A DNA stretch of 64,000 nucleotides, taken from assembly GCF_026650985.1 (NCBI RefSeq), contig NZ_CP086239.1, forward strand, positions 310,001-374,000, in the 5' to 3' direction. The notes under the pieces were generated by a model. That model made no database searches and was not told the DNA's origin. It was given only the letters and a program-made list of their open reading frames with translations. Position numbers and translations under genes: made by a program. Below, one piece after another: positions 36,045 to 46,261 of the stretch (position 1 is its first letter; each line of letters starts with the position of its first letter). Origin of the DNA: Clostridium estertheticum (GTDB taxonomy: Bacteria; Bacillota; Clostridia; Clostridiales; Clostridiaceae).

Positions 36045-36165
36045 TGCCTTAAGTAAAACAGTATTATCAATTGTTATATAAGAACTATATAATAATAAGA
36101 GTTGTATTATTTTAAGGATTAGTTATAATATATAAGTATATATATTTTAGGTGGTGAAGAGTAGA

Positions 36166-37287
36166 ATGGCAAATAAAGATTATTATGAAACACTTGGCGT
36201 AGGTAAAGATGCCAGTGAAGAAGATATTAAGAAAGCTTTTAAAAAAGGTGCGTTAAAGTACCATCCAGATAGAAATCCAGATAATAAAGAAGCTGAAGAT
36301 AAATTCAAAGAAATGAATGAAGCATACCAAGTTCTGTCTAATACAGAAAAAAGGGCTAGATATGATCAATATGGTACAGCTGATGATAATGGAGCAGGAT
36401 ATGGTGGTAGCTCTGATTTCTCAGGCTTTGGTGGATTTGGAGATATATTTGGAGATATATTTGGAGGCGGATTCTCGTCAAGAAATCAGAATGGTCCTAA
36501 AAAAGGTGCGGATTTAGAATATAACATAAATCTAACTTTTGAAGAGGCTGTATTTGGTGTAGAAAAAGATGTATCAATTACAAGAAATGAAAAATGTGGA
36601 GATTGTAGCGGTAGTGGTGCTAAAGCTGGTACAACACCTAAAACTTGTGATAAATGTGGTGGAAATGGGCAGATAAAAGTTCAAAGAAATACTGCATTTG
36701 GAAGCTTTGCTAGCATGAGCACTTGTGATAAGTGTGGAGGCAGTGGTAAGATAATTTCTGAACCATGTAAAACTTGTCATGGCTCTGGAAAACAGAGAAA
36801 AAACAGAAAAATTAAAGTTAATATTCCGGGTGGAGTTGACACCGGAAATGTTATGCCATTAAGAGGCCAAGGAGAACAGGGTGAAAAGGGCGGACCAGCA
36901 GGAGATTTATATATAAATATCAGAGTAGCTCCTCATAAAACTTTTAAGAGGAAGGGAATTGATATTCATATAGAATCACATATAAGCTTTGGTTATGCAT
37001 CCATGGGTACTGAAATTAAAGTGCCAACAGTAGATGGGGATGTTAAATACAAGGTTCCTGGTGGAACACAATCTGGTACTGTGTTTAGGCTTAAGGGTAA
37101 GGGGATACCTAGAGTAAACGGACATGGAAGAGGAGATCAATATGTAAAAGTTATTGTTGATATTCCAAAATCTTTGAACGATAAACAAAAGGAAGCACTT
37201 AAACTATTTATGCAAGCTAGCGGTGAGAGTGTAGAAAATTTTGAAGAAAATAAAAAGTCTTTTGTAGATAAAATATTAGGTAAATAA
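36166..37287 (+). CDS. dnaJ: Chaperone DnaJ (Hsp40)
   Basis: A 373-residue type I J-protein. The J domain ([20 protein letters not shown], with HPD at about 34-36 in YHPDRNPDN) is followed by a Gly/Phe-rich region, the zinc domain with four CxxCxGxG repeats ([32 protein letters not shown], about 146-208), and the C-terminal substrate domain. It stimulates DnaK ATPase. ATG 36166 has GGTGGTGA upstream; an in-frame GTG at 36151 lies within that site. Confidence 0.99.
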   Translation: MANKDYYETLGVGKDASEEDIKKAFKKGALKYHPDRNPDNKEAEDKFKEMNEAYQVLSNTEKRARYDQYGTADDNGAGYGGSSDFSGFGGFGDIFGDIFGGGFSSRNQNGPKKGADLEYNINLTFEEAVFGVEKDVSITRNEKCGDCSGSGAKAGTTPKTCDKCGGNGQIKVQRNTAFGSFASMSTCDKCGGSGKIISEPCKTCHGSGKQRKNRKIKVNIPGGVDTGNVMPLRGQGEQGEKGGPAGDLYINIRVAPHKTFKRKGIDIHIESHISFGYASMGTEIKVPTVDGDVKYKVPGGTQSGTVFRLKGKGIPRVNGHGRGDQYVKVIVDIPKSLNDKQKEALKLFMQASGESVENFEENKKSFVDKILGK

Positions 37288-37291
37288 TAAT

Positions 37292-37330
37292 AAAAAACTT
37301 CGTTTTGTAAAACGGGGTTTTTTATTTTAA
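37292..37330 (+). terminator. Terminator after dnaJ
   Basis: ACTTCGTTTT pairs with AAAACGGGGT using two G-U pairs, flanked by A-run and T-run. prmA follows 16 bases later, so some read-through is likely. Confidence 0.8.
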
Positions 37331-37345
37331 ATAAGGAGAATAAAA

Positions 37346-38281
37346 ATGAATAAAGATTGGATTGAGGTAACTATAATAACAAGCACTGAAGCGGTTGAGG
37401 CAGTGTCGGCAATGTTATATAATACTGGAGTTGAAGGTGTATCTATTTTAGATCCTTTAGATTTGATTTATAGGCGAGATCATACTACGGATTGGGACTA
37501 TTTTGATGAGAGCATTATTGATACAAAGAGTGGGGTTGTAATTAAGGGATATTATAAAAAAGATCAACACTTTGATGAACATTTAGAGAAAATTAAAACA
37601 GGGGTAAATAATTTACCTAGCTTTGGACTAGACAAGGGAGCAGGGTCTGTAACTGCGGAAAAGGTAAATGAGGAAGATTGGGAAAATAACTGGAAGAAGT
37701 ATTATAAACCATTAAAGGTAGGAGAAAAGATAGTTATAAAACCTATATGGGAAGATTACAATAAAAATCCAGGTGAAATAATTGTGCAGTTAGATCCAGG
37801 TATGGCTTTCGGTACTGGTTCTCACGAGACTACTAGGATGTGTATAAAGGCACTAGAGAGGCATGTGGACGCTGATTCAATTGTTTTTGATATAGGTACA
37901 GGGTCTGGAATATTAGCTATCACAGCGGCCATGCTTGGTGCTAAGAAAACTGTAGGAGTTGATCTTGACCCAGTTGCAGTAGATTCTGCAAAGCAAAATG
38001 TTTCGTATAATGATATAAATAACATTGAGATATTGTACGGAGACTTACTTGAGGTTGTTAAAGGGAAGGCTAATATAGTTATAGCAAATATAATGGCTGA
38101 TATAATTATGTTTTTAACAGATCAAGTTAAGGAAGTTATAACTAAGGGCGGATATTTTATATCTTCAGGAATAATTTTATGTAAAAAAGATGAAGTAATA
38201 AATAAGTTAACAAAGTGTGGATTTACAATTGAGGAGATAAATATAGAGGGAGAATGGGTTTGCATAGTTGCAAAATTATAG
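37346..38281 (+). CDS. prmA: Ribosomal protein L11 methyltransferase PrmA
   Basis: A 311-residue SAM-dependent methyltransferase that modifies ribosomal protein L11. The N-terminal substrate domain begins [20 protein letters not shown]; the catalytic part has [18 protein letters not shown] (about 150-167), the SAM-binding [20 protein letters not shown] and [15 protein letters not shown], and NIMADI. AAGGAG precedes the ATG. Its place after dnaJ and before rsmE is conserved. Confidence 0.97.
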   Translation: MNKDWIEVTIITSTEAVEAVSAMLYNTGVEGVSILDPLDLIYRRDHTTDWDYFDESIIDTKSGVVIKGYYKKDQHFDEHLEKIKTGVNNLPSFGLDKGAGSVTAEKVNEEDWENNWKKYYKPLKVGEKIVIKPIWEDYNKNPGEIIVQLDPGMAFGTGSHETTRMCIKALERHVDADSIVFDIGTGSGILAITAAMLGAKKTVGVDLDPVAVDSAKQNVSYNDINNIEILYGDLLEVVKGKANIVIANIMADIIMFLTDQVKEVITKGGYFISSGIILCKKDEVINKLTKCGFTIEEINIEGEWVCIVAKL

Positions 38282-38310
38282 CAAATGTCTAAGCGAGGGG
38301 AGAATAAATA

Positions 38311-39087
38311 ATGCATAAATTTTTTGTGCCCAAAAGCAGTATAGATGATAATAAAGCTATTATAGAAGGCGAAGATGTAAAACATATATATAAGGTATTA
38401 AGGCTTCAGGTTGGCGAGAAGGTAAGTATAAACAACTCTTGCGGCAAGGAATACATAGGTAAAATAACTTATATAGACAAGAAAGTTGTAAATATAAATA
38501 TTCTTAAAGAAAATCCTATAAATAATGAAAGCCCTATTGAAGTATATTTATTTCAAGGTATGCCTAAATCTACAAAAATGGATTTAATAGTTCAAAAGAA
38601 TACTGAACTTGGAGTTAAAGAAATAACCCCTATAATTACGCAAAGGGTAGAAGTTAAAACTGAGATAATGGAATTTAAAAAAGATAGAGAAATTGATAAA
38701 AAAATAATTCGATGGAATAGGATAGCCCTTGAAGCTTCTAAGCAAAGCAAAAGAAGTTTAATACCTGTAATCAATGATCCTATAGAGTTTGATAATTTAC
38801 TTGTAGAGTTAAAAGCTATGGATTTAGTGGTGGTTCCCTATGAGAATGAAGAGGGCTATGGAATAAAAAAACTAGTCAAAGACATAGAGAAAGAGACTAT
38901 TAATAAAGTTGCAATTATCATAGGGCCTGAGGGTGGATTTGAGGAATGTGAAATATCAAAACTTAAAGAGATAGGATCAAAAATAATCACTTTAGGACCG
39001 CGAATACTCAGAACTGAAACAGCAGGATTTACTTGCTTAAGTTTAATAATGTATGAATTTGGCGACCTTGGTGGAAGTGTAAAATAA
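38311..39087 (+). CDS. rsmE: 16S rRNA m3U1498 methyltransferase RsmE
   Basis: A 258-residue SPOUT methyltransferase. An N-terminal PUA-like part (EGEDVKHIYKVLRLQVGEKV) precedes the knotted domain with QGMPKSTKMDLIVQKNTELGV, RWNRIALEASKQSKRSLIP and the SAM-binding IIGPEGGFEECEISKLKE, TLGPRILRTETAG. AGGGGAG lies before the ATG. Many Firmicutes have mtaB next; here a HIT gene follows. Confidence 0.97.
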   Translation: MHKFFVPKSSIDDNKAIIEGEDVKHIYKVLRLQVGEKVSINNSCGKEYIGKITYIDKKVVNINILKENPINNESPIEVYLFQGMPKSTKMDLIVQKNTELGVKEITPIITQRVEVKTEIMEFKKDREIDKKIIRWNRIALEASKQSKRSLIPVINDPIEFDNLLVELKAMDLVVVPYENEEGYGIKKLVKDIEKETINKVAIIIGPEGGFEECEISKLKEIGSKIITLGPRILRTETAGFTCLSLIMYEFGDLGGSVK

Positions 39088-39167
39088 ATATTGAAATAAA
39101 TTTATTTAGAAGGAAAATCAAGTTTTATGTTGAATAGTATAGTATAAGATGAATTGGAGGTGATTAT

Positions 39168-39518
39168 GTGGAAAAGGAAGATTGTCTTTTTTGTAAAATC
39201 ATAAAAAAACAAATTCCATCAGAAATGTTATATGAAGATGACAAAGTTATAGTTATTAAAGACATAAGTCCTCAGGCACCCATACATGTTATAATTATTC
39301 CAAAGCAGCATATTGATAATTTAAATTGTTTAACAAAAGATCAATCAGAAATAATAGGTCATATATTTATGGTTGCAACTAAGGTTGTACAGACTTTAGG
39401 GATTGCAAAGTCTGGATATAGGATTGTTTCTAATTGTGGGGAGCAAGGGGGTCAAACCGTTCAACATATACATTTTCATTTGCTCGGTGGAAGATTACTT
39501 GAGTGGCCACCTGGTTAA
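39168..39518 (+). CDS. HIT family nucleotide-binding hydrolase
   Basis: A 116-residue histidine-triad protein (HinT type), likely hydrolysing purine nucleoside phosphoramidates. DCLFCKIIKKQIPSEMLYED is the family N-terminus with two Cys, and the triad is in TVQHIHFHLLGGR (about 96-108). The start is GTG 39168 with GGAGGTG six bases upstream; the overlapping ATG at 39166 is out of frame. Confidence 0.95.
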   Translation: MEKEDCLFCKIIKKQIPSEMLYEDDKVIVIKDISPQAPIHVIIIPKQHIDNLNCLTKDQSEIIGHIFMVATKVVQTLGIAKSGYRIVSNCGEQGGQTVQHIHFHLLGGRLLEWPPG

Positions 39519-39599
39519 TTTATAATTATTTTATATTTAAATTTTGATAATATTTTATAAAAAAAGTGTTATTTATATAACAAAACAGCAATGAAAATG

Positions 39600-39629
39600 T
39601 TGACATTATGTAAAGCAGTGTTGTATAAT
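39600..39629 (+). promoter_or_regulatory. Predicted promoter of rpsU
   Basis: TTGACA (39600-39605) and TATAAT (39624-39629), both perfect, with an 18-bp spacer. Confidence 0.8.
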
Positions 39630-39648
39630 AAAAAATGTACTATTTAGG

Positions 39649-39691
39649 CCCCGCATTAGCTGCTTTTAAATTGAATTGAGCTAGCGGAGGG
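39649..39691 (+). promoter_or_regulatory. rpsU leader hairpin touching the ribosome binding site
   Basis: CCGC (39651-39654) and TAGCT (39657-39661) pair with AGCTA (39679-39683) and GCGG (39684-39687), the latter being the first bases of the GGAGGG binding site. The layout fits control of S21 synthesis by masking of the site; this is inference. Confidence 0.5.
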
Positions 39692-39701
39692 AGGGATAAT
39701 G

Positions 39702-39878
39702 ATGTCAGAAATTAAAGTTGGAACAGACGAGACAATTGAGAATGCTTTAAGAAGGTTTAAGAAAAAGTGTGCAAGAAGTGGAGTGCTCGGAGAAGTAAGA
39801 AAAAGAGAACACTATGAAAAACCAAGCGTTAAAAAGAAATTGAAATCAGAAGCTGCAAGAAAAAGAAAGTTTAAATAG
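39702..39878 (+). CDS. rpsU: 30S ribosomal protein bS21
   Basis: A 58-residue basic protein, [20 protein letters not shown], then [20 protein letters not shown] and a Lys/Arg-rich end ([15 protein letters not shown]): clearly S21, which sits near the anti-Shine-Dalgarno end of 16S rRNA. Two ATG codons are in tandem (39699 and 39702); GGAGGGAGGGA suits both, so one extra Met is possible. yqeY, the usual next gene, is missing; a non-coding stretch and a terminator follow instead. Confidence 0.97.
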   Translation: MSEIKVGTDETIENALRRFKKKCARSGVLGEVRKREHYEKPSVKKKLKSEAARKRKFK

Positions 39879-40099
39879 ATTTTTAAAATTGAGAGAGACA
39901 AGATTTGTTTTATAATGTAAAAGAATCTTGTTATAATACCTTCCTCAGCAGTAACAAAACAGAAAATTAGAGCTATTCAAAAAAGCAGTGGTGGGATTGG
40001 GATACAATAGTGTGTAAAGAAAAAAGAAAAGTTATGTTTACCTCATAACCTATAGTTAAAGGTGAACTTGCTTGCAAAATAATATTTAAATAAATAAGA
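39879..40099 (+). other. Non-coding stretch after rpsU with inverted repeats
   Basis: No credible reading frame. It contains ACAAGATT/AATCTTGT (39898-39905 with 39924-39931), followed directly by TATAAT, and GTTATG/CATAAC (40032-40050). It could be a long structured 3' end of the rpsU mRNA or a separate small RNA ending at the 40100 terminator. Confidence 0.4.
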
Positions 40100-40129
40100 G
40101 ATTCAGCATTTGCTGAGTCTTTTTTTTTA
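40100..40129 (+). terminator. Terminator after the rpsU transcript
   Basis: GATTCAGCA pairs with TGCTGAGTC (one G-U) with a TT loop, followed by a run of nine T residues. Confidence 0.9.
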
Positions 40130-40203
40130 TTTAAATTATAAACGGTTATTTATTAGACACTTTTTTCATAAATTTAATATGAAGTATTTTGTGGGGTGAG
40201 TGT

Positions 40204-40488
40204 ATGGATAATAAATTTTATAAAACAAGAGAAATTATTGCGAGTAAGTTAGAATTGCCAAGGGATATCTTATTAGATTTACCCAAAATTACTATTTTGG
40301 CAAATAATGAAATAAATATAGAAAACCATAAAGGAATAGTAATATTTGAAGAAGAACAAATAAAAATAAACTCTAATGTGGGGCCGATTTCGATATATGG
40401 TAAAAATTTTAAAATATTATTTATAGGAGGAAACACAATAACTTTAAGTGGTAATTTTAAATCAGTTGTGTATGAAAGCCATGAATAA
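40204..40488 (+). CDS. yqfC: Sporulation protein YqfC
   Basis: A 94-residue YabP/YqfC-family protein (KLELPRDILLDLPKITILAN, EINIENHKGIVIFEEEQIKI, SISIYGK-like turn). In Bacillus it is mother-cell expressed with yqfD and needed for efficient sporulation. ATG 40204 has GGGGTGAG at a good distance; a TTG at 40189 lies before that site. yqfD overlaps its end. Confidence 0.88.
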   Translation: MDNKFYKTREIIASKLELPRDILLDLPKITILANNEINIENHKGIVIFEEEQIKINSNVGPISIYGKNFKILFIGGNTITLSGNFKSVVYESHE

Positions 40489-41644
40489 TTTTAAAAAATA
40501 TAAAAAAGGTGTCGTCACAATGGAAATTCAATCATTAATTCCAGAAAAATTTATAAATCTATTATGGAAAAATGGTGTTGTAGTAAAAAATATACGAAAG
40601 ATTAACATAACAACTGTTATTTTAGAAGTGAAACTAAGTGATTATGGTGAAATTAGTAAAGTGGCAAAACGAACTGGTACTAGGGTTAAAATTGTAGGAA
40701 GAAGTGGAATGTCGTTTTTTCTAATAAAATTAAGGAGTAGAGTAGCTCTTTTAGTGGGAATAATTTTATTTGGTAGTATAATATATTATTTATCTACGTT
40801 TGTATGGAATATAGAAATTAATACAGAAAATTACATAAGTCCATATGAACTCAGAAATCAAATTAAAGGATTCGGAGTAATACCTGGAATGAGGAAGAAA
40901 AACATAGATGTTTATGATATTGAAAGCAAAATTTTAAGAAGTAATGATGAAATAATGTGGGTAAAAGCAAGAATTGACGGCATTAAGCTAAAAGTTGATG
41001 TAGTAGAAAGGCAGTCTCCGCCTATCATAGTTAGCAATAAAACTCCTTGCAATTTAATAGCGAGTAAAGATGGTATAGTATCTAGGGTATACACGACGGA
41101 TGGTACAGCCATTGTGAAAGATGGGGATTCGGTGCAAAAGGGTGATATATTAGTTAATGGTGAGCAAGGAAAGGAAGGGAGTGTTTATCCTGTACACGCG
41201 AAAGGCGAAGTTATAGCAAGAACTTTTTATGAGCAGATTAACGAAGTACCAATAACCAAAGTGACAAGAGTGAAAACAGGGAACATTATTAGTAATCTTT
41301 ACATTAAATTAGGAAATAAAAAAGTTTATCTTAAAAATAGCTTAAATCCATATAAGACTTATGATAAAATAGAAGATAACAATAAGTTTGTGCACAAAGA
41401 AATATATTATGAAGTTAAGGTGGAAAATATACCTGCGAATGTTACTAAAACACAAGATGAAATATATTCTAACATTTTGAGGAAGTTAGATAAAAGCGTA
41501 AAGATTGTAAACAAAATAGAAAGTGTAAAAAAAGAAAATGATAAATATTCGATAAGAGTATTGGTCCTTGCTGAAGAAAATATTGCAATGGAAGCAAGTA
41601 TAGTACCCGGAAAAAATAGTGAATCTCAAAAAATATCACAATAA
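40481..41644 (+). CDS. yqfD: Sporulation protein YqfD
   Basis: A 387-residue membrane protein with the YqfD pattern: N-terminal cytoplasmic domain (SLIPEKFINLLWKNGVVVKN), one membrane segment (about 90-112, VALLVGIILFGSIIYYL), and a long outside domain with SKDGIVSRVYTTDGTAIVKD and VQKGDILVNG. It is paired with yqfC in all spore formers I know of. The preferred start is ATG 40481, which overlaps the yqfC end by 8 bases; in-frame alternatives are 40472 and 40520. No strong binding site, so translational coupling is likely. Confidence 0.9.
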   Translation: MNNFKKYKKGVVTMEIQSLIPEKFINLLWKNGVVVKNIRKINITTVILEVKLSDYGEISKVAKRTGTRVKIVGRSGMSFFLIKLRSRVALLVGIILFGSIIYYLSTFVWNIEINTENYISPYELRNQIKGFGVIPGMRKKNIDVYDIESKILRSNDEIMWVKARIDGIKLKVDVVERQSPPIIVSNKTPCNLIASKDGIVSRVYTTDGTAIVKDGDSVQKGDILVNGEQGKEGSVYPVHAKGEVIARTFYEQINEVPITKVTRVKTGNIISNLYIKLGNKKVYLKNSLNPYKTYDKIEDNNKFVHKEIYYEVKVENIPANVTKTQDEIYSNILRKLDKSVKIVNKIESVKKENDKYSIRVLVLAEENIAMEASIVPGKNSESQKISQ

Positions 41645-41703
41645 AGAAAAATAAAGATTAGTATATTTTTAAATTTACTTGAGAAAAAAGGTGGAGATGG
41701 GGC

Positions 41704-43842
41704 ATGAGAAATATTAGGGAGCTTATAAAGCTAAGGAAAACAAAGCCATATATAATTTTTATAGTTACGACGATTATAATGTATTCAATTTTAGTAACAG
41801 CTTTAGTTCCTAAAAAATACACTTTAACCGTTGGAGATATTGCCAAGGTAGATATAAAAGCGCCAAGAGAAGTTGAAAATGAAGAATTAACAAAAGATGA
41901 TATAGATAAGGCGATAGAAAAGGTAGGGAAAAAAACAATAAAAGTCCCCGTTAATGAGAAGGCTATAGAAAGTATAGATAAGTTATTTTCTACAGTAAGT
42001 AAGTTAAATGCTACTGATATTAATAAAGCGGGCTCAGGAAATAATGAAGACTTAGCTAGTAAAGCAACCTTAGAAAAGGAAAAAATAACTTTACTAAAAA
42101 AAAGCAATCCGATTTCTAATTTTACTTATGAAAACTATCAGTTTTTAATAAATTTGGAACTTAAACAAGCTAATGAATTAGAAAAATTCATTGAAAAAAC
42201 AATAACAACAATTAATGATATAACTACAATTAATGAAAACAAGCCTGAAGAAATTATCATGGCAAAGGGAATGATTGCAACAACTTTTATAAACTCGAAT
42301 TTTCCAAAAAACATAAGAGAAATAGGAATAGCTATTGCAAATGTAGAAGTTCGACCTAATACAATATATGATAAGGCAAGTACGAATGTTGCCATTAAAG
42401 AAGCTGAAAAGAATGTTAAACCAGTTATTATTAAGAAAGATCAAATTATAATAAAAGAGGGGGAACCAATAACACCTGAGCAAATGTCACTGCTCGAATC
42501 ATTAGGCCTCCTAAATAGTACTAATAATTTTGATTGGTCATTATACTTAAGTTTAGCTGCACTTGTTTGTTTTGTAATCTTGCTCCAATGGTTCTATTTA
42601 TACAAGTACCATCCAGAAATTTATTATGATACAAAAAAATTAATTATGCTTAATATTCTAAGTATAATTGCAATCTTGCTCGCAAGGGTTCTTGGGATAA
42701 TTTCTATATTTGTAATTCCACTAGCTTGCGTACCTATGCTTATGGCCATTTTGAGCAATGAGGAAGTATCCATAGTCTTAAATGTTTTTAACTGTATTCT
42801 AATTAGTGTTGCAGTTAATTTTAACTTTGAAATCACAATACTCGCTGTACTAAACTCTATTGTAGGGGTTATGTTACTTAAGAAAATGCAGCAAAGAAAC
42901 GATATATTATATTCATCTTTATATATTGCAATGGTGAATTTGGTTGTATATCTTTCTATGGGATTTTTGCTTAGTAATAGCATAATGGAGGTATTTAAAA
43001 AAGCAGGATTGGTTTATATAGCAAGTTTAGTAGCTGGAACACTTACTATAGGATTTTTACCGTTTTTCGAAAGCTTTTTTGATATAGTAACTACAGTAAA
43101 GCTTTTGGAACTATCTAATCCGAATCACCCTCTATTGAAGAGGTTACTGTTAGAGGCACCAGGTAGTTATCATCATTCAGTACTAGTAGCTAATTTATCA
43201 GAGGTTGCAGCGGAAGTGGTTGGAGCAAATCCTGTTCTAGCAAGGGCTTGCGCATATTATCATGATATTGGTAAGATAAAGAGACCTTATTTCTTTAAGG
43301 AAAATCAATTGGGAAATGATAATCCACATGATAAAATAACTCCAAATTTAAGCACACTTATAATTATTTCACATGTAAAAGATGGACTTGAGCTTGCAAA
43401 AGAATATAAATTACCTAAGGTTATTCAAGATGTGATAGTGCAACATCATGGTACAACTTTAGTTAAGTATTTTTATGTAACTATGAAAAATTCTAGTGAA
43501 AATCCAGATGAAATTAAGGAAGAAGATTTTAGATACAATGGGCCTAGTCCCGAGAGTAAGGAAGCAGCAATTATAATGCTTGCAGATGCAGTTGAAGCAG
43601 CTGTAAGATCAATTCCAAATTCCACTAAAGGTAAAATAGAGGAAATGGTTAATAATTTAATAAAAGCTAGGCTTAATGATGGACAATTAGATAATTGTGA
43701 TTTAACTTTAAAAGATTTAGAAAAGATAAGAAAATCATTTTTAAAAGTGCTTTCAGGGATATATCATGAGAGAATAGAATATCCACTAGATAAATGGGAA
43801 AATGATAAGTCTGGCGAGAATAGAAAGCAAGTAAAGGAGTAA
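41704..43842 (+). CDS. pgpH: Cyclic-di-AMP phosphodiesterase PgpH (7TM-HD)
   Basis: A 712-residue membrane protein of the 7TMR-HD group that degrades c-di-AMP. One N-terminal membrane helix (about 17-38), an outside domain (about 40-275), seven membrane helices (about 280-455), and a cytoplasmic HD domain with [40 protein letters not shown] (HD at about 523), [17 protein letters not shown] and [21 protein letters not shown] lies before the ATG. Between yqfD and ybeY as usual. Confidence 0.95.
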   Translation: MRNIRELIKLRKTKPYIIFIVTTIIMYSILVTALVPKKYTLTVGDIAKVDIKAPREVENEELTKDDIDKAIEKVGKKTIKVPVNEKAIESIDKLFSTVSKLNATDINKAGSGNNEDLASKATLEKEKITLLKKSNPISNFTYENYQFLINLELKQANELEKFIEKTITTINDITTINENKPEEIIMAKGMIATTFINSNFPKNIREIGIAIANVEVRPNTIYDKASTNVAIKEAEKNVKPVIIKKDQIIIKEGEPITPEQMSLLESLGLLNSTNNFDWSLYLSLAALVCFVILLQWFYLYKYHPEIYYDTKKLIMLNILSIIAILLARVLGIISIFVIPLACVPMLMAILSNEEVSIVLNVFNCILISVAVNFNFEITILAVLNSIVGVMLLKKMQQRNDILYSSLYIAMVNLVVYLSMGFLLSNSIMEVFKKAGLVYIASLVAGTLTIGFLPFFESFFDIVTTVKLLELSNPNHPLLKRLLLEAPGSYHHSVLVANLSEVAAEVVGANPVLARACAYYHDIGKIKRPYFFKENQLGNDNPHDKITPNLSTLIIISHVKDGLELAKEYKLPKVIQDVIVQHHGTTLVKYFYVTMKNSSENPDEIKEEDFRYNGPSPESKEAAIIMLADAVEAAVRSIPNSTKGKIEEMVNNLIKARLNDGQLDNCDLTLKDLEKIRKSFLKVLSGIYHERIEYPLDKWENDKSGENRKQVKE

Positions 43843-43850
43843 AAACAAGT

Positions 43851-44351
43851 ATGATTTTAATGGATAATAGGCAAAATAAGATTGAAGTTACAAAGGAACT
43901 CGAAACCGTTATAAAGCATGTTATTGAGTATACACTATGCGAGGAGAAACTTTCTATAGATAATGAAGTTAGTGTTATATTTATAGATAATGAAGAAATT
44001 AGGGAAATAAATAAAAAGTATCGGGGAATAGATAAAATTACGGATGTGTTATCTTTTCCGATGTTAAATTATCCAGAAAACAAGGTTTTTAAAGAAGTGT
44101 ATATAAATTATAAATTTGACCAAAGCGATTTATATGATGAAAAGTTAGTGATTGGAGATGTTGCGTTGTCCCTTGAGAGAGCAAAGCAGCAAAGTGGGGA
44201 ATTTGGACATTCCTTCATTCGTGAATGTGCTTATCTTACAGTTCACTCAGTTTTGCATTTGCTTGGATATGACCATATGGAAGAAGATCAGAAAAATATT
44301 ATGAGAAAGAGAGAAGAAGAAATATTAAACAATTTTAGTTTATCTAGATAA
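43851..44351 (+). CDS. ybeY: Endoribonuclease YbeY
   Basis: A 166-residue zinc-dependent RNase for 16S rRNA 3'-end maturation and quality control. The zinc motif [11 protein letters not shown] (about 127-137, H-x3-H-x5-H) is complete, and [20 protein letters not shown] is the other family block. ATG 43851 lies eleven bases after AAGGAG, which overlaps the end of pgpH; ATG 43860 is a weaker alternative. Confidence 0.96.
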   Translation: MILMDNRQNKIEVTKELETVIKHVIEYTLCEEKLSIDNEVSVIFIDNEEIREINKKYRGIDKITDVLSFPMLNYPENKVFKEVYINYKFDQSDLYDEKLVIGDVALSLERAKQQSGEFGHSFIRECAYLTVHSVLHLLGYDHMEEDQKNIMRKREEEILNNFSLSR

Positions 44352-44412
44352 AATGCAGAAGGGTTATGTTAAGGTACCTTACTTCAGAGAATATTATTAA
44401 AGGTGGTCAAGT

Positions 44413-45111
44413 ATGAAAGTAAAGAAATTAGTTGATAGTTTTAATTACGCTATTGAAGGAATTATATATTCAATTCGTACACAAAGAAATATGAAGATAC
44501 ATATGTTAACTACTATATTAGTACTTACTGCCACGTTTTTTTATGATCTTTCAAAAATAGAACTTTTAATTATTACTATAACCATAACACTAGTGATAGT
44601 GGCTGAAATGATAAATACCGCAGTAGAATGTGCAATAGATGCCACAACGAATTTCTATCATCCACTAGCTAAAATTGCTAAAAATGTGGCGGCTGGCGCA
44701 GTACTTGTAACTGCTATAAATTCAGTTTTAGTAGGATATATAATATTTTGGGATAGAGTCACTCCATTTAATAAGAGCGTGATGCTCAAAATAAAAAAAT
44801 CTGACCCTCACATGATCTTTTTTATACTAGTCATAGTGTGTATTGCGACTGTTGTAGTTAAGGCCATTTATGGAGAGGGAACTCCACTTAGGGGTGGGAT
44901 GCCGAGTGGACATAGTACAATAGCATTTTCAGTTGCAACAGCTATAACATTATTAACTAGTGAACCCTTAATTATGGTATTATCCTATTTTATAGCTGTA
45001 ATTGTTGCACAAAGTAGGGTTGATTCAGAAATTCATTCTATCTTAGAAGTTGTGTTTGGTGGTATTTTTGGTACATTATTAACACTATTACTATTTAAAA
45101 TGTTAGGATGA
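44413..45111 (+). CDS. DgkA-type lipid kinase fused to PAP2 phosphatase
   Basis: A 232-residue fusion. The first half is a diacylglycerol/undecaprenol kinase of the DgkA type: FNYAIEGIIYSIRTQRNMKI and AEMINTAVECAIDATTNFYH with the catalytic Glu residues (about 75-85). The second half is a PAP2 phosphatase with PSGHS (about 164-168) and SRVDSEIHSILEVVFGG. The two activities would phosphorylate and dephosphorylate polyprenol carriers, a recycling pair in one chain. Third-motif Asp is replaced by Glu. Firmicutes usually have cdd between this gene and era; it is missing here. Confidence 0.92.
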   Translation: MKVKKLVDSFNYAIEGIIYSIRTQRNMKIHMLTTILVLTATFFYDLSKIELLIITITITLVIVAEMINTAVECAIDATTNFYHPLAKIAKNVAAGAVLVTAINSVLVGYIIFWDRVTPFNKSVMLKIKKSDPHMIFFILVIVCIATVVVKAIYGEGTPLRGGMPSGHSTIAFSVATAITLLTSEPLIMVLSYFIAVIVAQSRVDSEIHSILEVVFGGIFGTLLTLLLFKMLG

Positions 45112-45368
45112 TAACTTTATTTATTAATAATGACAAGCACTCTAAATATAATTATAATAATATTGAAATACTAATATTTAGTGATATAATTGGTATACAT
45201 GATTTTTAGGTGAAAGATATTCAAATTATATTAATAAAAAATGAAAAAAATTATATAATTAAGAAAATTGATGATATATTATAAGGTCAGGTGTTTTTAT
45301 AAAAGAAAATTTATTAAAGTAAGATAGAAATAGAAACTATTTACTTAAGATAAAAAGAAGGAGGATAT

Positions 45369-46250
45369 ATGTTTAAATCAGGATTCGTAACAATTATTGG
45401 AAGGCCTAATGTAGGAAAATCTACATTAATAAATTATATAATGGGGGAGAAATTATCGATTGTATCTAGTAGACCCCAAACTACAAGAAATAACATACAA
45501 ACTATTTTAACAACTAAGGAATCTCAAATAATATTTGTAGATACTCCAGGAATGCATAAACCTAGACATAAACTAGGAGAATATATGGTTAAGGTAGCTA
45601 AACAATCTGCGAATGAAGTAGATGTTATATTATTTATAACAACACCTGGTGATGAAATTGAGATGGGTGATAAACATATTCTTGAACAGTTTAAAGATAC
45701 TAAAATACCAGTATTCTTATTAGTTAATAAGATAGATGAGAACACTCAAGAGAGAGTGGCTAAAACAGTTCAAGGCTATTCTGAATATTTTAACTTTAAA
45801 GAAATAATACCAATAGCTGCGATAAAAGGAAAAAATATTGACATAGTTACAAAACTTGTAGAGGAAAACATTCCAGAGGGTCCTTTATATTATCCAGAAG
45901 ATATGATTACAGATCAACAAGAAAGATTTATTATTACTGAAATCATAAGAGAAAAGGCTCTAAAGTTATTATCACAGGAAGTGCCTCATGGAATAGCGGT
46001 AGAAATTATTTCTATGAAAAGAGACAAAAAAGAAATATACAATATTGAAGTTAATTTATTTTGTGAAAAAGATTCTCATAAGGGTATAATAATCGGAAAA
46101 GGTGGAAAAACATTAAAGAAAATTTCTACTTATGCAAGACAAGATATAATGAAATTATTAGGAGAAAACATACATTTGAGATTATGGGTTAAGGTAAAGA
46201 AAGAATGGAGAGATACTTCAAGTATTTTGAAGGAACTTGGATATAAATAG
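45369..46250 (+). CDS. era: GTPase Era
   Basis: A 293-residue 30S assembly GTPase. G1 [17 protein letters not shown] (about 10), G2 [10 protein letters not shown]3 DTPGMH, G4 NKID (about 121), then the KH domain with [20 protein letters not shown], which binds the 3' end of 16S rRNA. AAGGAGG precedes the ATG. The 257 bases before it hold promoter-like AT-rich sequence but no gene. recO follows. Confidence 0.98.
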   Translation: MFKSGFVTIIGRPNVGKSTLINYIMGEKLSIVSSRPQTTRNNIQTILTTKESQIIFVDTPGMHKPRHKLGEYMVKVAKQSANEVDVILFITTPGDEIEMGDKHILEQFKDTKIPVFLLVNKIDENTQERVAKTVQGYSEYFNFKEIIPIAAIKGKNIDIVTKLVEENIPEGPLYYPEDMITDQQERFIITEIIREKALKLLSQEVPHGIAVEIISMKRDKKEIYNIEVNLFCEKDSHKGIIIGKGGKTLKKISTYARQDIMKLLGENIHLRLWVKVKKEWRDTSSILKELGYK

Positions 46251-46261
46251 GGGATGATCTT

